Source of the DNA: Enteroscipio rubneri
GTDB taxonomy: Bacteria > Actinomycetota > Coriobacteriia > Coriobacteriales > Eggerthellaceae
Assembly: GCF_002899715.1 (NCBI RefSeq)
Contig: NZ_PPEK01000014.1
Location: forward strand, 1-64,000
DNA: 64,000 bases
Direction of reading: 5' to 3'
Of this stretch, positions 54,919 through 64,000 are shown one piece after another (the stretch's first letter is position 1; each line of letters opens with the position of its first letter). The notes beneath the pieces are model-generated. The model searched no databases and was not told the DNA's origin. It saw only the letters and a program-made list of their open reading frames with translations. A program made the position numbers and the translations under genes.

Positions 54919-55689
54919 CTAGAGCGGACGACGATACCCCTCCTCAGTTGTCAGTATCATCGGGCCATGCTCAGTGACAGCCACCGTCTTCTCGAAGTGG
55001 GCCGAAGGAAGCCCGTCGCGCGTGCACACAAGCCAGCCGTCAGGCATCGAACGCGTCTTGTGCGTGCCCAGATTGATCATGGGCTCGATCGCCAGCACCA
55101 TGCCCGGCTCAAGCTTTATCCCGGTATGCTTATGACCGTAATTGGGAACGTTGGGGTCTTCGTGCATATCGCGGCCGATACCATGACCCACGTACTCGCG
55201 CACGACGCCGAAGCCTTCCGCTTCAGCGATAGATTGCACGGCATGTCCGATGTCGCCCAACCGATTGCCGGGCCTCGCGGCGTCGAGACCCGCCCACATG
55301 CACTGCTCTGTCACCTCCAAAAGGCGCTTTTTCTCCGGCGAAACCTTCCCCACCGCATACGTCCAGGCGTTGTCACCCACCCATCCGTCCACGATGGCGC
55401 CCGTGTCGATAGAGATGATATCGCCCTCCTTGAGCACGACGTTTGCCGATGGGATACCGTGCACAATTTGCTCATTCACCGAGGCGCAAATGGAGCCGGG
55501 AAAGCCACCGTAGCCCTTGAACGCAGGGATGCCGCCCTCCGCTCGAATGAGAGTCTCGGCCAGCTCATCCAGCTCGAGCGTCGACACGCCCGGCCGCACA
55601 TGCGCGCCTACTTCGCGAAGAACCCGAGCCGACACGCGTCCCGCTTCCTTCATGGCCTCGATCTCGGCCGGTGTCTTCCTGATGATCAT
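54919..55689 (-). CDS. map: type I methionine aminopeptidase
   Basis: This 256-residue enzyme removes N-terminal Met. It has the metal ligands in SIDTGAIVDGWVGDN (two Asp), EYVGHGIGRDMHE (His), LAIEPMINL and VTEHGP (two Glu). ATG 55689 has GGAAGGTG upstream; longer frames to 56127 overlap the divergent gene and are rejected. Confidence 0.94.
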   Translation of the reverse strand: MIIRKTPAEIEAMKEAGRVSARVLREVGAHVRPGVSTLELDELAETLIRAEGGIPAFKGYGGFPGSICASVNEQIVHGIPSANVVLKEGDIISIDTGAIVDGWVGDNAWTYAVGKVSPEKKRLLEVTEQCMWAGLDAARPGNRLGDIGHAVQSIAEAEGFGVVREYVGHGIGRDMHEDPNVPNYGHKHTGIKLEPGMVLAIEPMINLGTHKTRSMPDGWLVCTRDGLPSAHFEKTVAVTEHGPMILTTEEGYRRPL

Positions 55690-55947
55690 GCCTGCCAACA
55701 CCTTCCCACATGCTCTGTTCGTTTGCCGCCGCCCAGTATAGCGCCCCGTCGCGCCGAATGCCATGCCGAGACATGGCACCACGCCGAGCCCGAAGGGGCC
55801 GAATCCATACCGTAACGTCCCGCGAACGCTCCGGAAACGCCCGTTCGCACGCCCCCTGCATTCCATGTGTGCGTCTCTAGGATGAAGCAGAATCCGCGTC
55901 CGCGCCAAAGAGCCGGAGCACACGCACTGAGCAAAGAAGGAGGCTCT

Positions 55948-57258
55948 ATGAACCCGTTTGAGCAGAAGCCCAAGAAGTCGTTGATGGAGATGATTCCCAC
56001 CTGGAAGCAACTCGCCGTCAAACCCTACAACAAGCTCGAAGCCGACCCTTATACGAAGGCCCGTATCATCCTCATGAACGGCATCGAGGTCGAGGCCGCG
56101 CTGTTCGGGCATAACTTCCAGCGCCACTGCGAAAACAATGACCTACGCCGCGATCTTGCCTTGTGCCGCCGCATGGAGCAGGAGCAGCAGAAGCGCATCA
56201 ACTGGATGAGCCCCTCGGACGAGTCTACGCTCGAGCTCACCATCGGCTACGAGCACCTCGCCGTCGACCTCACGGCGTGGCTTGCCATGCACGAACCCGA
56301 CGAGTACGCCAAGGCCTGCATGGACTTCGCGCTACTCGAGGACTTCGACCACCTGTACCGCTATGCTGATCAGCTCAAGTTCGACGAGGATATCCCAGCG
56401 CACAAGCTTGTGCGCGACTACGTGGAGATCACGCCGGGCCGCCCAACCATTGCGCATCACCGCCATCCGGCAGACTCCGTCCGCATGCCCCGCAACTCCA
56501 AGACAGGCGACATGCGCACGACGCTTGGAGCGCTCATCTTGACCGCCGGCGAACAGCAGACGATGAACTTCTATATGAATCTGGGCAACACCGTGCCAGA
56601 AGGCCCCGGCCGCGACCTGTACCAGGAGATCGGCATGGTCGAAGAACAGCACGTGACACACTACGGCTCGCTCATCGATCCGTCCATGACGTGGCTCGAG
56701 ATGATGCTGTGGCATGAGTATCAGGAATGCTACCTGTACTACTCGTTCTACGAGACCGAAGTGGACAACTACGTCAAGAAGATGTGGGAGATGCACTTCG
56801 AGCAGGAATGCATGCATCTTGCCATGGTAAGTGACCTTCTGCAGAAGTACGACGGCACCGAGTATCAGCAGATCATCCCCGACGGCGAGTTCCCCGAACT
56901 TCTGGACTTCCATCCCACGAAGGACTACGTGCGTCAAGTGCTGGCCGAACAGGTCACGCTCACGGCTCAGGACGAAGAGTTCGCGGACATTGACGACGTC
57001 CCGAGCGACTTCCGCTACTTCGAATGGAACGACGCGGTGAACGGCCGTACCCAGGACGTCCCGAGCCACAAAGCCATCCGCCAGCTCATCGAGAAGGATG
57101 GCGAGGACTATCGTTCCGAGGACGCCGAGAGCCCCATCCCCGAGCTGCGCAACCGAAAGCAGGACGATACAAAGCTCGCTCGCGTGCAGGGCTACGGGAA
57201 AAAGGCCCACGAGGTCGAACAGCAGGCTAAAGAAGAGCGCGAAGCTGTGCTCGCTTAA
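55948..57258 (+). CDS. large diiron ferritin-like protein, function unknown
   Basis: This 436-residue protein is mostly helical with two clear ExxH motifs, E232xxH235 (MVEEQHVTHYG) and E287xxH290 (EQECMHLAM), plus further acidic/His pairs at E102-H103, E131xxxH135 and E202, which together look like a carboxylate-bridged diiron four-helix bundle. It is far longer than rubrerythrin or bacterioferritin, and no rubredoxin domain is visible. Its C-terminal third is hydrophilic with repeated acidic segments. GAAGGAGG lies just before ATG 55948, and a terminator closes the gene, so it is a single-gene unit. Its substrate or role (oxygen, peroxide or storage) is unknown. Confidence 0.78.
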   Translation: MNPFEQKPKKSLMEMIPTWKQLAVKPYNKLEADPYTKARIILMNGIEVEAALFGHNFQRHCENNDLRRDLALCRRMEQEQQKRINWMSPSDESTLELTIGYEHLAVDLTAWLAMHEPDEYAKACMDFALLEDFDHLYRYADQLKFDEDIPAHKLVRDYVEITPGRPTIAHHRHPADSVRMPRNSKTGDMRTTLGALILTAGEQQTMNFYMNLGNTVPEGPGRDLYQEIGMVEEQHVTHYGSLIDPSMTWLEMMLWHEYQECYLYYSFYETEVDNYVKKMWEMHFEQECMHLAMVSDLLQKYDGTEYQQIIPDGEFPELLDFHPTKDYVRQVLAEQVTLTAQDEEFADIDDVPSDFRYFEWNDAVNGRTQDVPSHKAIRQLIEKDGEDYRSEDAESPIPELRNRKQDDTKLARVQGYGKKAHEVEQQAKEEREAVLA

Positions 57259-57307
57259 TACGCACTCGGCATGCATGCGCTGCCGGCTCATTCGGCCCGA
57301 ACGCCCA

Positions 57308-57336
57308 AGCGCCCGCGGGATCCGCGGGCGCTTTTA
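57308..57336 (+). terminator. intrinsic terminator after the diiron gene
   Basis: AGCGCCCGCGG pairs with CCGCGGGCGCT around a 3-base loop and ends in TTTTATT. Confidence 0.85.
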
Positions 57337-57614
57337 TTGTTCTTCTTCGAGCCCAAGCAAACGCGCGGAGCGTCCGCCCTTCCCTCCTGGCACGGCGTGC
57401 CCATGTTCAGCACGGACCGAGCATCGGATTCGTCGCACAGCACTCTTGAGATTCGGCACCATGGCGGCCTTGTGGTCGTTGTCCAGTCCACCATGTTCTT
57501 CGCAGACGGCTCGACCAGCCCCTCCTTCAGCGCGGCCGACGCTTCCTTGCAGTGCGCGCGTCAACGGTGGTGCCCAACGCTCACCTGCGCAGAGCGCCTC
57601 GTGCCCATCACAAA

Positions 57615-57630
57615 TGTTTCACGTGAAACA
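57615..57630. promoter_or_regulatory. parS site (ParB binding)
   Basis: TGTTTCACGTGAAACA exactly fits the bacterial parS consensus TGTTNCACGTGAAACA. It sits in a longer 26-base perfect palindrome (57610-57635), in a noncoding gap. ParB bound here would help segregate the chromosome; such sites usually cluster near the origin. Confidence 0.85.
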
Positions 57631-57645
57631 TTTGTTCTACTGCTC

Positions 57646-57687
57646 GCACAAAAAGAGAGGAGCCCGGAGGCTCCTCTCTTTTTGTGC
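57646..57687 (-). terminator. bidirectional terminator after rplA
   Basis: A long inverted repeat (arms beginning CACAAAAAGAGAGG) around CGGA has T-rich ends on both strands. Confidence 0.85.
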
Positions 57688-57702
57688 GTATCAGCCAAAA
57701 CG

Positions 57703-58416
57703 CTATTCAGCGGCCGCTTCCGTGTAGCCGCGGGTCACGCCGGAGTCCACCTTCACGCCGGGGCTCATCGTGGAGGAAACCGTGACGGATTTCACGTACT
57801 TACCCTTGGCAGCGGCCGGCTTCATGCGCAGAATCTCATCGTACACGGCGCCGTAGTTCTCTGCCAGCTGCTCGGCAGTGAAGCTCGCCTTGCCGAGAAT
57901 CACATGCGCGATGCCGTAGCGGTCGGCGCGATATTCCACGCGGCCGCCCTTGAGCTCGTTGATAGCCTTCGCCACGTCGTTCGTAACGGTGCCGAGCTTG
58001 GGGTTCGGCATAAGGCCGCGGGGGCCGAGAATCTTGCCAAGACGGCCGACCTTGCCCATCTGGTCGGGCGTGGCAACGGCGGCGTCGAAGTTGAATTCGC
58101 CGGCCTGAATCTGCTGCACAAGCTCGTCGGTACCCACGATGTCGGCGCCGGCTTCCTCGGCGGCACGGGCAGCCTCGCCCTCGGCGAACACGGCCACGCG
58201 CACGGTCTTGCCCGAGCCGTTCGGCAGACTCACCGTACCACGGAGCTGCTGGTCAGCCTGACGCGTGTCAATACCCAGGCGGAAGTCGGCGGAAACGGTC
58301 TCGTCGAATTTCGCCGTAGCGATCTCCTTCACGAGCTTCATGGCCTCAAGAGGCGCATACGGGGTGTCCGCAACCTTCTCGACGGCGGCGCGATAGTTCT
58401 TGGACAACTTGGTCAT
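57703..58416 (-). CDS. rplA: 50S ribosomal protein L1
   Basis: This 237-residue protein forms the L1 stalk. It carries the family landmarks [12 protein letters not shown] at the start, [21 protein letters not shown], and the L1 signature [22 protein letters not shown]. It is the last gene of the secE-nusG-rplK-rplA run and ends at a bidirectional terminator. L1 also represses its own operon in other bacteria. Confidence 0.96.
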   Translation of the reverse strand: MTKLSKNYRAAVEKVADTPYAPLEAMKLVKEIATAKFDETVSADFRLGIDTRQADQQLRGTVSLPNGSGKTVRVAVFAEGEAARAAEEAGADIVGTDELVQQIQAGEFNFDAAVATPDQMGKVGRLGKILGPRGLMPNPKLGTVTNDVAKAINELKGGRVEYRADRYGIAHVILGKASFTAEQLAENYGAVYDEILRMKPAAAKGKYVKSVTVSSTMSPGVKVDSGVTRGYTEAAAE

Positions 58417-58503
58417 GATGCTTCCTTTCGTGGTTCGTAGCGGACGCGCAAGCGCCCTTCCACTTGTACGTTCAGGGTCGAAACCCTTTTACAACCTGCG
58501 TAA

Positions 58504-59007
58504 CTAGTCTTCGTCGAGCGTCTTGCCCTGGAGCATTGCCGCCACCTTTTTGGACGGCACGTACTTCTTCTTCATCTCACGGCCTTCGATGCGCACTCCC
58601 ATGCTGCGCGCAGTGCCGGCGATGATCTCCATGGCGGCTTCAACGGTGTTGGCGTTGAGATCGGGAAGCTTGAGCTCGGCAATCTCGCGAAGCTGATCCT
58701 CGGTGAGGGTTCCCACGGGCTGTAGCTGCGGAAGGCCCGATCCGCTCTGGATGCCGAGCTTTTCCTTGATAAGCACTGCCGCCGGAGGGGTCTTGCAGAT
58801 GAAGGTGAACGACTTATCCTCATACACCGTGATCTCGACCGGGATGATAGTGCCGGACTGATCTTGCGTCTGGGCGTTGAACGCCTGGCAGAACTGCATA
58901 ATGTTGACGCCCTGGGCGCCAAGCGCAGGGCCGACCGGAGGAGCCGGGTTTGCGGCACCGGCCGGAATCTGCAGCTTGATAAAGCCGGTTGCTTTCTTTT
59001 CAGCCAT
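58504..59007 (-). CDS. rplK: 50S ribosomal protein L11
   Basis: This 167-residue protein makes up part of the GTPase centre. It has [30 protein letters not shown] and the C-terminal rRNA-binding part ([12 protein letters not shown]). It is about 25 residues longer than the usual 141. It lies between nusG and rplA as expected. Confidence 0.96.
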   Translation of the reverse strand: MAEKKATGFIKLQIPAGAANPAPPVGPALGAQGVNIMQFCQAFNAQTQDQSGTIIPVEITVYEDKSFTFICKTPPAAVLIKEKLGIQSGSGLPQLQPVGTLTEDQLREIAELKLPDLNANTVEAAMEIIAGTARSMGVRIEGREMKKKYVPSKKVAAMLQGKTLDED

Positions 59008-59117
59008 TGAACTATCCTTTCAGCTGAGCACAATTCTCAAACCTATATCAACAAAGCGGATGCTGTCGAATGAGAAGCCCCGGTCCACGCGGGCACGCGA
59101 CACCGCTTGTGTTCGCG

Positions 59118-59648
59118 CTAGATCTTGGCCACCTGATCGAACGAAAGTTCGACGGGCGTTTCGCGTCCGAAGATGGAAACCATGACGCGCACTTTGCCGG
59201 CGTCGGGAGACACCTCGGACACCACCCCGTCGAACTCGGCAAGCGGCCCGGAAACCACCTTCACGGACTGGCCCACTTCGAGGCTCGAAGACACAGCCGG
59301 CTTCTTCTTGACATCCGTGCGCTTCATGATCTTGTTGTACTCGTCGCGCGTGAGCGGCGCGGGATTGCCGTCGGCCCCCACGAACCCGGTCACGCCGGGA
59401 GTGTTGCGAACCGCAGCCCAGCTGCGGTCGTCCAGCTCCATGCGGACGAGCACGTAGCCCGGAAACACCTTCTTCTCGCTCTCGACGCGACGGCCACCCT
59501 CTTTGATCTCGGTGACCATCTCCGTCGGGATCTCGATGCCGAAGACGTTGTTCTCGAGGCCCATCGTTTCGATACGCGTCTCAAGGTTTTTCTTGACCTT
59601 GTTCTCGTATCCCGAGTACGTATGCAGAACGTACCATTTTTTAGACAC
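59118..59648 (-). CDS. nusG: transcription factor NusG
   Basis: This 176-residue factor links RNA polymerase to ribosome or Rho. The NGN domain starts KKWYVLHTYSGYENKVKKNLE and has YVLVRMELDDRSWAAVRNTPGVTGFVG; the C-terminal KOW motif reads VGQSVKVVSGPLAEFDGVV. It lies 14 bases downstream of secE. Confidence 0.96.
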   Translation of the reverse strand: MSKKWYVLHTYSGYENKVKKNLETRIETMGLENNVFGIEIPTEMVTEIKEGGRRVESEKKVFPGYVLVRMELDDRSWAAVRNTPGVTGFVGADGNPAPLTRDEYNKIMKRTDVKKKPAVSSSLEVGQSVKVVSGPLAEFDGVVSEVSPDAGKVRVMVSIFGRETPVELSFDQVAKI

Positions 59649-59662
59649 TGCGCGTCACATCC

Positions 59663-60118
59663 TTAGAACGGCGACGGTATGGCGGAAATGCCCATGAGGA
59701 TGAGCGTGGAGATGTTGTCGAACGCGTACGTGAACACTCCGAAGAACACGAGGGCGACGGTCACGACGATGCTCCAGCGCAAAACATCCTGTTTTGTCGG
59801 CCACGTCACGCGCTTCAGTTCAGCACGCACATCTTTAAGGAACCCGAAACGCCGCTTTTTCGGAGCCGGCTTCTTTTCGCTCTTTTTTTCGACGCTCTTG
59901 CTCGGGGCCTTCTCCTGCTTGTTGCCGTCTGCTGCGGATTCCGCGCTCTTTTCCGACTTCTTAAAAAGCCGCTTCTTGGGCGCCTCGGTTGCGGCGGCAC
60001 GGGCCTCGGCGTCCTTCTTCGCCTCGGCAGCGGCGACTTCTGCGGCGCGCGCTTGCTCCTTGCGGGCAGCACGGGCAGCGGATGCCTTCGCTCGCTGTGT
60101 CTTTGATTTCTTCGCCAT
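59663..60118 (-). CDS. secE: preprotein translocase subunit SecE with long basic N-terminus
   Basis: Only the C-terminal 60 residues are the standard single-helix SecE (FLKDVRAELKRVTWPTKQDVLRW, then IVVTVALVFFGVFTYAF). The first 85 residues are a Lys/Ala/Glu-rich tract (AKASAARAARKEQARAAEV) not found in most SecE. ATG 60118 has AAGGAAGC upstream; a longer frame would run into tRNA-Trp and is rejected. Confidence 0.94.
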   Translation of the reverse strand: MAKKSKTQRAKASAARAARKEQARAAEVAAAEAKKDAEARAAATEAPKKRLFKKSEKSAESAADGNKQEKAPSKSVEKKSEKKPAPKKRRFGFLKDVRAELKRVTWPTKQDVLRWSIVVTVALVFFGVFTYAFDNISTLILMGISAIPSPF

Positions 60119-60228
60119 CTGCTTCCTTAACCGGGGGATTGTGTATCCGTCTAAACGCCAAACAAGCAGCCTGTTTTCAAGCTGCTCATCGAAGCAACCT
60201 GAACGCAAGCTGCTCATAGCAATCGAGC

Positions 60229-60305
60229 TGGCAGGCCAGGAGGGACTCGAACCCCCAACATGCGGTTTTGGAGACCGCCGCTCTACCAATTGGAGCTACT
60301 GGCCT
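60229..60305 (-). tRNA. tRNA-Trp (anticodon CCA)
   Basis: The acceptor stem AGGCCAG/CTGGCCT pairs fully, the anticodon loop reads CTCCAAA, and the 3' CCA is encoded (60231-60229). It lies directly before secE, a conserved position. Confidence 0.95.
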
Positions 60306-60330
60306 ATTGCTCGTGCAAACCTCTGATGCG

Positions 60331-60480
60331 CTATCGAGTCTCTTTGTGCACGGTATGGCACCGGCACCACTTGCAGTATTTCTTCAACTCGAGGCGATCA
60401 GGATTGTTCTGCTTGTTCTTCTTGGTCGTGTAATTACGGCGCTTGCACTCCGTACACGCCAAGGTGACCAACGTACGCAT
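60331..60480 (-). CDS. rpmG: 50S ribosomal protein L33
   Basis: This 49-residue protein (begins [17 protein letters not shown], ends [14 protein letters not shown]) has the two CxxC pairs of the zinc-binding L33 form. It lies between tuf and tRNA-Trp. The short length is normal for this family. Confidence 0.94.
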   Translation of the reverse strand: MRTLVTLACTECKRRNYTTKKNKQNNPDRLELKKYCKWCRCHTVHKETR

Positions 60481-60540
60481 GAATTCTCCTTCTGCCTTGT
60501 CTCGAAAACGAGCTCGATCGCATACACATGAATCTCATGA

Positions 60541-60566
60541 GCGGGGCCCGCGCAAGCGGGCCCCGC
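60541..60566 (-). terminator. hairpin after tuf
   Basis: GCGGGGCCCGC pairs with GCGGGCCCCGC around a 4-base loop 17 bases past the tuf stop. There is no U-tract. Confidence 0.45.
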
Positions 60567-60582
60567 AGAATGCCGAACCGTG

Positions 60583-61785
<1,203 letters not shown>

Positions 61786-61822
61786 GTGTCATCCTCCTTA
61801 TAGGGATTTGCTCTCGTGAAAG

Positions 61823-61862
61823 AAAAACAAAAAATAGCGACGCGCCCGCACAAGCGGACGCG
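61823..61862 (-). terminator. terminator-like hairpin in the tuf leader
   Basis: CGCGTCCGC pairs with GCGGGCGCG around TTGT; two T-rich runs follow, the first six bases away, and tuf starts 38 bases later. It may attenuate read-through from the tRNA promoter into tuf. Confidence 0.45.
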
Positions 61863-61872
61863 ATGAATACAA

Positions 61873-61949
61873 TGGTAGCGGTGACTGGATTTGAACCAGT
61901 GACGCCACGGGTATGAACCGTGTGCTCTGACCAACTGAGCTACACCGCC
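61873..61949 (-). tRNA. tRNA-Met (anticodon CAT, elongator type)
   Basis: The acceptor stem GGCGGTG pairs with CACCGCT, the anticodon loop is TTCATAC, and CCA is encoded. It lacks initiator features such as an unpaired first position, so it is read as elongator Met; an Ile2 (lysidine) identity cannot be excluded. Confidence 0.9.
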
Positions 61950-61958
61950 AGGTAAACG

Positions 61959-62034
<76 letters not shown>

Positions 62035-62039
62035 GAAAA

Positions 62040-62124
62040 TGGTGGGCGCGCTAGGATTCGAACCTAGGTAGGCATAGCCAACGGGTTTACAGCCCGTCCC
62101 CTTTAGCCACTCGGGCACACGCCC
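62040..62124 (-). tRNA. tRNA-Tyr (anticodon GTA)
   Basis: The acceptor GGGCGTG pairs with CGCGCCC, the anticodon loop is CTGTAAA, and there is a long variable arm as expected for tRNA-Tyr. CCA is encoded. It is the first gene of the tRNA run. Confidence 0.95.
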
Positions 62125-62205
62125 CTGTTTCGCTGCTTCAATTCATGTGTATTTTCAAGCTGCCTGCCGCGCGTCGAAATGCTTTCCGAACACGCGAGCA
62201 GGAGA

Positions 62206-62234
62206 ATGATACGCTACGATCTTCGGCGTGTCAA
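62206..62234 (-). promoter_or_regulatory. strong sigma70-type promoter for the tRNA-tuf run
   Basis: On the minus strand a perfect TTGACA (62234-62229) and TATCAT (62211-62206) are 17 bases apart, about 75 bases before tRNA-Tyr. Confidence 0.8.
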
Positions 62235-62314
62235 CCGCTTACACGCCCCCGGGCGTCTCTCCACTATTACTCCTTTTCTCGACCTCGCAGCCCAGAGAAC
62301 CGAGCGTCTTCCGC

Positions 62315-62827
62315 TCACGCGCGGCTCGGCAGATCGAGAGATGCTTCAGCCAGCACGTGACCGCGAATCGCCCGGCGAAACTCGTTCAGGTAATACCCGT
62401 CCGCAAGGTCGAGTTTGCAGTCGAGCGCATACAGGGTGAGCGTGTAATCATGCGTCTTGTCGGGCGGCTGCGGGCCCACGTAGCGATGGATAAGGACAGG
62501 ATTGGTGTGGCCTCCTGCGAACGGCGAGAAATCGCTGTTCGAGCCCTGCACGCACGGAATGGCACCCGCAGCGCTCGCGTTCTCAGGAATGAGCTTCGTC
62601 TCGGGCGGGAAATTGCATGCAATCCAGTGTATCCAGCAGAAGCCGCCGACCGGGATAGCGTCCCAATCCAAGAACGTGAGCGCGAGAGACCGTGCGCCGG
62701 CAGGCACGCCCTCGATACCAATGGGAAACGAGCGGATGGGATGGCCTTCCAGTTGGTATTCGATCGGCGCGTACTTGCCGTAACGGTCGGGCAGGAGCCC
62801 GTTCTCAAGATCAACCGATATGCGCAT
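62315..62827 (-). CDS. YbhB/YbcL-type (PEBP family) protein
   Basis: This 170-residue protein matches the bacterial PEBP fold: the central TFLDWDAIPVGGFCWIHWI, GSNSDFSPFAGG, then HRYVGPQPPDKTHDYTLTLYALD. The ligand and target are unknown. ATG 62827 has GGAAAGGGG upstream; a frame extending to 63049 is rejected. Confidence 0.85.
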   Translation of the reverse strand: MRISVDLENGLLPDRYGKYAPIEYQLEGHPIRSFPIGIEGVPAGARSLALTFLDWDAIPVGGFCWIHWIACNFPPETKLIPENASAAGAIPCVQGSNSDFSPFAGGHTNPVLIHRYVGPQPPDKTHDYTLTLYALDCKLDLADGYYLNEFRRAIRGHVLAEASLDLPSRA

Positions 62828-63075
62828 TGCGATCCCCTTTCCGAAAAGCCCATATGCAAAGCCGTAGAGGGCGGCGCGCACGTTCGCCAGGCTCGACCGC
62901 CGGCGGCCAGGCTCGACCGCCGACACCGCATCTCTGCGAGCGTCTTCAAGACGCGTATATATAGTATAGGCGAACCGTGAGCGCGAAACATGCCGGCATG
63001 CATCTGTTACGATCGTGCTTCGCTTATCGCCATCGCCCTTTGGGCACACGGCTCACCGACCGAAAGGAAGCCTCC

Positions 63076-63582
63076 ATGGGCGGACCGAATCGCATCACGC
63101 ACCCGCTCAAACCTATCTTCGACGAGCGTTCGCGAGCGCTCGTCTTGGGGACCATACCCTCCCCCGCCTCGCGAACGGCCGGCTTCTACTACGGGCATCC
63201 GCAGAATCGCTTTTGGAAGGTGCTCGCAGCCCTGTTCGCCGAGCCGGAGCCTCGCACGATCGAGGAGCGCACGGCGTTTCTTGTGACGCACGGCATTGCG
63301 CTCTGGGATGTTCTTTCCTCGTGCACCATCGAAGGCGCCTCGGACGCGAGCATCGCCAACCCGGTGCCCAACGATCTGTCCGTCATCATCAACGCTGCGC
63401 CCGTAAGGACCGTATTCACCACCGGCGCAAAGGCGTCGGCGCTCTACCGCAGGTTCAACGCCCCGCTGCTCGAACAGCTACCGCATATCGCTCTGCCGTC
63501 GACAAGTCCCGCGAACGCCCGCATGCGCCTGGCCGACCTTGTCGAGGCGTACCGTCCTCTACAGAACGCGCTCCGCCCGTAG
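63076..63582 (+). CDS. DNA-deoxyinosine glycosylase (UDG superfamily)
   Basis: This 168-residue enzyme removes hypoxanthine from DNA. The motifs LGTIPSPASRTAGFYYGHPQNRFW (residues 24-47) and LPSTSPANAR near residue 142 fit the family 6 (hypoxanthine-DNA glycosylase) branch of the UDG superfamily. AAAGGAAGC precedes ATG 63076; an upstream start at 62977 is less likely. A hairpin overlaps the stop codon. Confidence 0.85.
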   Translation: MGGPNRITHPLKPIFDERSRALVLGTIPSPASRTAGFYYGHPQNRFWKVLAALFAEPEPRTIEERTAFLVTHGIALWDVLSSCTIEGASDASIANPVPNDLSVIINAAPVRTVFTTGAKASALYRRFNAPLLEQLPHIALPSTSPANARMRLADLVEAYRPLQNALRP

Positions 63583-63598
63583 GGGGACGGAGCGCGTT
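63565..63598 (+). terminator. hairpin overlapping the glycosylase stop
   Basis: AACGCGCTCCG pairs with CGGAGCGCGTT around 12 bases, in the convergent gap. No clear U-tract follows. Confidence 0.5.
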
Positions 63599-63642
63599 GT
63601 GCGCAGGTCGCCCAACGCACGCAACGTCGGAAACCGAGAATG

Positions 63643-64000
63643 TTACACGTCGAGTTCCATATACGTGTCGAACTCCTCTTGGACCTCCTTGGAGGGCTCC
63701 TTTGTGAGCAGAGACACCACGACGATGACGACAAGCGCCACCAAAAAGCCCGGGAGCAGCTCGTACACGCCAAACCAACCGCCGAGCGGGCTCACGAAGT
63801 TGTTCCAGACGATGACCGTAGCAGCACCGGACACCATGCCGGCAATCGCACCGGGAAGCGTCGTGCGCCGCCAATAGAGCGACAGCAGCATGAGCGGTCC
63901 GAACGAAGCACCGAAGCCGGCCCAGGCATAGGACACGATGGTGAAGATGGACGAATTCTGATCGAGCGAGATGAAGATGCCGAAAAGGAGCACAGCCACC
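63643..64000 (-). CDS. putP: sodium:solute (proline) symporter, C-terminal part (partial)
   Basis: Only the last 119 residues are in the window; the gene continues past the right edge. Visible features are the conserved IVSYAWAGFGASFGPLMLLSLYW helix, GAIAGMVSGAATVIVW, and a C-terminal helix LLPGFLVALVVIVVVSLLT, matching PutP of the SSS family. It likely imports proline with sodium ions. The cytosolic end reads KEPSKEVQEEFDTYMELDV. Confidence 0.88.
   Translation of the reverse strand, partial: VAVLLFGIFISLDQNSSIFTIVSYAWAGFGASFGPLMLLSLYWRRTTLPGAIAGMVSGAATVIVWNNFVSPLGGWFGVYELLPGFLVALVVIVVVSLLTKEPSKEVQEEFDTYMELDV

Larger units (their letters stand above)
57259..57702. other. intergenic region with terminators and parS
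   Basis: This 444-base gap holds a terminator for the diiron gene, a parS site at 57615-57630 and a bidirectional terminator at 57646-57687. The segment 57340-57605 shows no gene that I can support. Confidence 0.7.

Noticed and set aside
57271-58440. 389-codon plus-strand frame through the parS gap and rplA
   Set aside because: It crosses a terminator and parS, then runs antisense to rplA; no ribosome binding site or family pattern.

Overview
The window looks like a chromosomal segment of a high-GC, anaerobic member of the Coriobacteriia, most like Eggerthella or a close relative. The evidence is a GC-rich coding style throughout, a tuf / tRNA-Trp / secE / nusG / rplK / rplA block, desulfoferrodoxin for oxygen defence, several radical SAM enzymes, a two-subunit fumarase, FAD-dependent ThyX, and a large BspA/InlB-type surface protein. 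The genus is an inference. No rRNA, CRISPR array, insertion sequence or prophage was seen.

Layout. 1-7.4 kb is an accessory region: a surface protein cut by the left edge, a repeat-containing hypothetical protein facing an XRE regulator, and an Ala/Pro-rich single-pass membrane protein. 7.7-10.3 kb holds a paired radical SAM / DUF4130 locus of the class predicted to act in DNA modification or repair, with a good promoter and an unusual phased repeat array. 10.3-16.8 kb has an intergenic inverted-repeat element, then PflX-like radical SAM, dehydrogenase-like, two DegV and nicotinate phosphoribosyltransferase genes on the minus strand. 16.9-24.5 kb holds ricT-holB-tmk, fumarase beta/alpha, and an ABC exporter pair. 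24.6-25.0 kb is a short gene interrupted by an amber codon and closed by a terminator. 25.3-31.3 kb has an MDR oxidoreductase, malate dehydrogenase, a topoisomerase IA with archaeal-like motifs, and a small exported protein. 31.4-37.4 kb holds a polar amino acid ABC transporter (one permease carries a very long charged tail) and a NatAB-type ABC pair. 37.5-45.6 kb has a DUF1385 protein, thyX, a methyltransferase, a Fur-box-controlled flavin reductase-rubredoxin, rpmE, a RhaD-type aldolase, desulfoferrodoxin, lgt and three small metal-binding proteins. 45.7-54.8 kb is envelope and translation: an LCP protein, murA, tsf, rpsB, engB, nadK, murJ. 54.9-64 kb has map, a large diiron ferritin-like protein, a canonical parS site, rplA-rplK-nusG-secE, tRNA-Trp, rpmG, tuf, three tRNAs, a PEBP-family protein, a deoxyinosine glycosylase and the end of a sodium:solute symporter.

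How the genes work together. Most minus-strand genes sit in tight operons with ATGA overlaps (fumarase, both ABC systems, thyX-DUF1385). Cell-wall functions (LCP, MurA, MurJ, Lgt) and translation functions cluster in the right half. Redox and oxygen functions recur: Fur-controlled flavin reductase-rubredoxin, desulfoferrodoxin, the diiron protein and an Fe-S scaffold. The most promising poorly described items are the radical SAM/DUF4130 pair with its CGAACG array, the diiron protein, the 335-residue permease tail, and a recurring habit of adding long charged disordered tails to core proteins.
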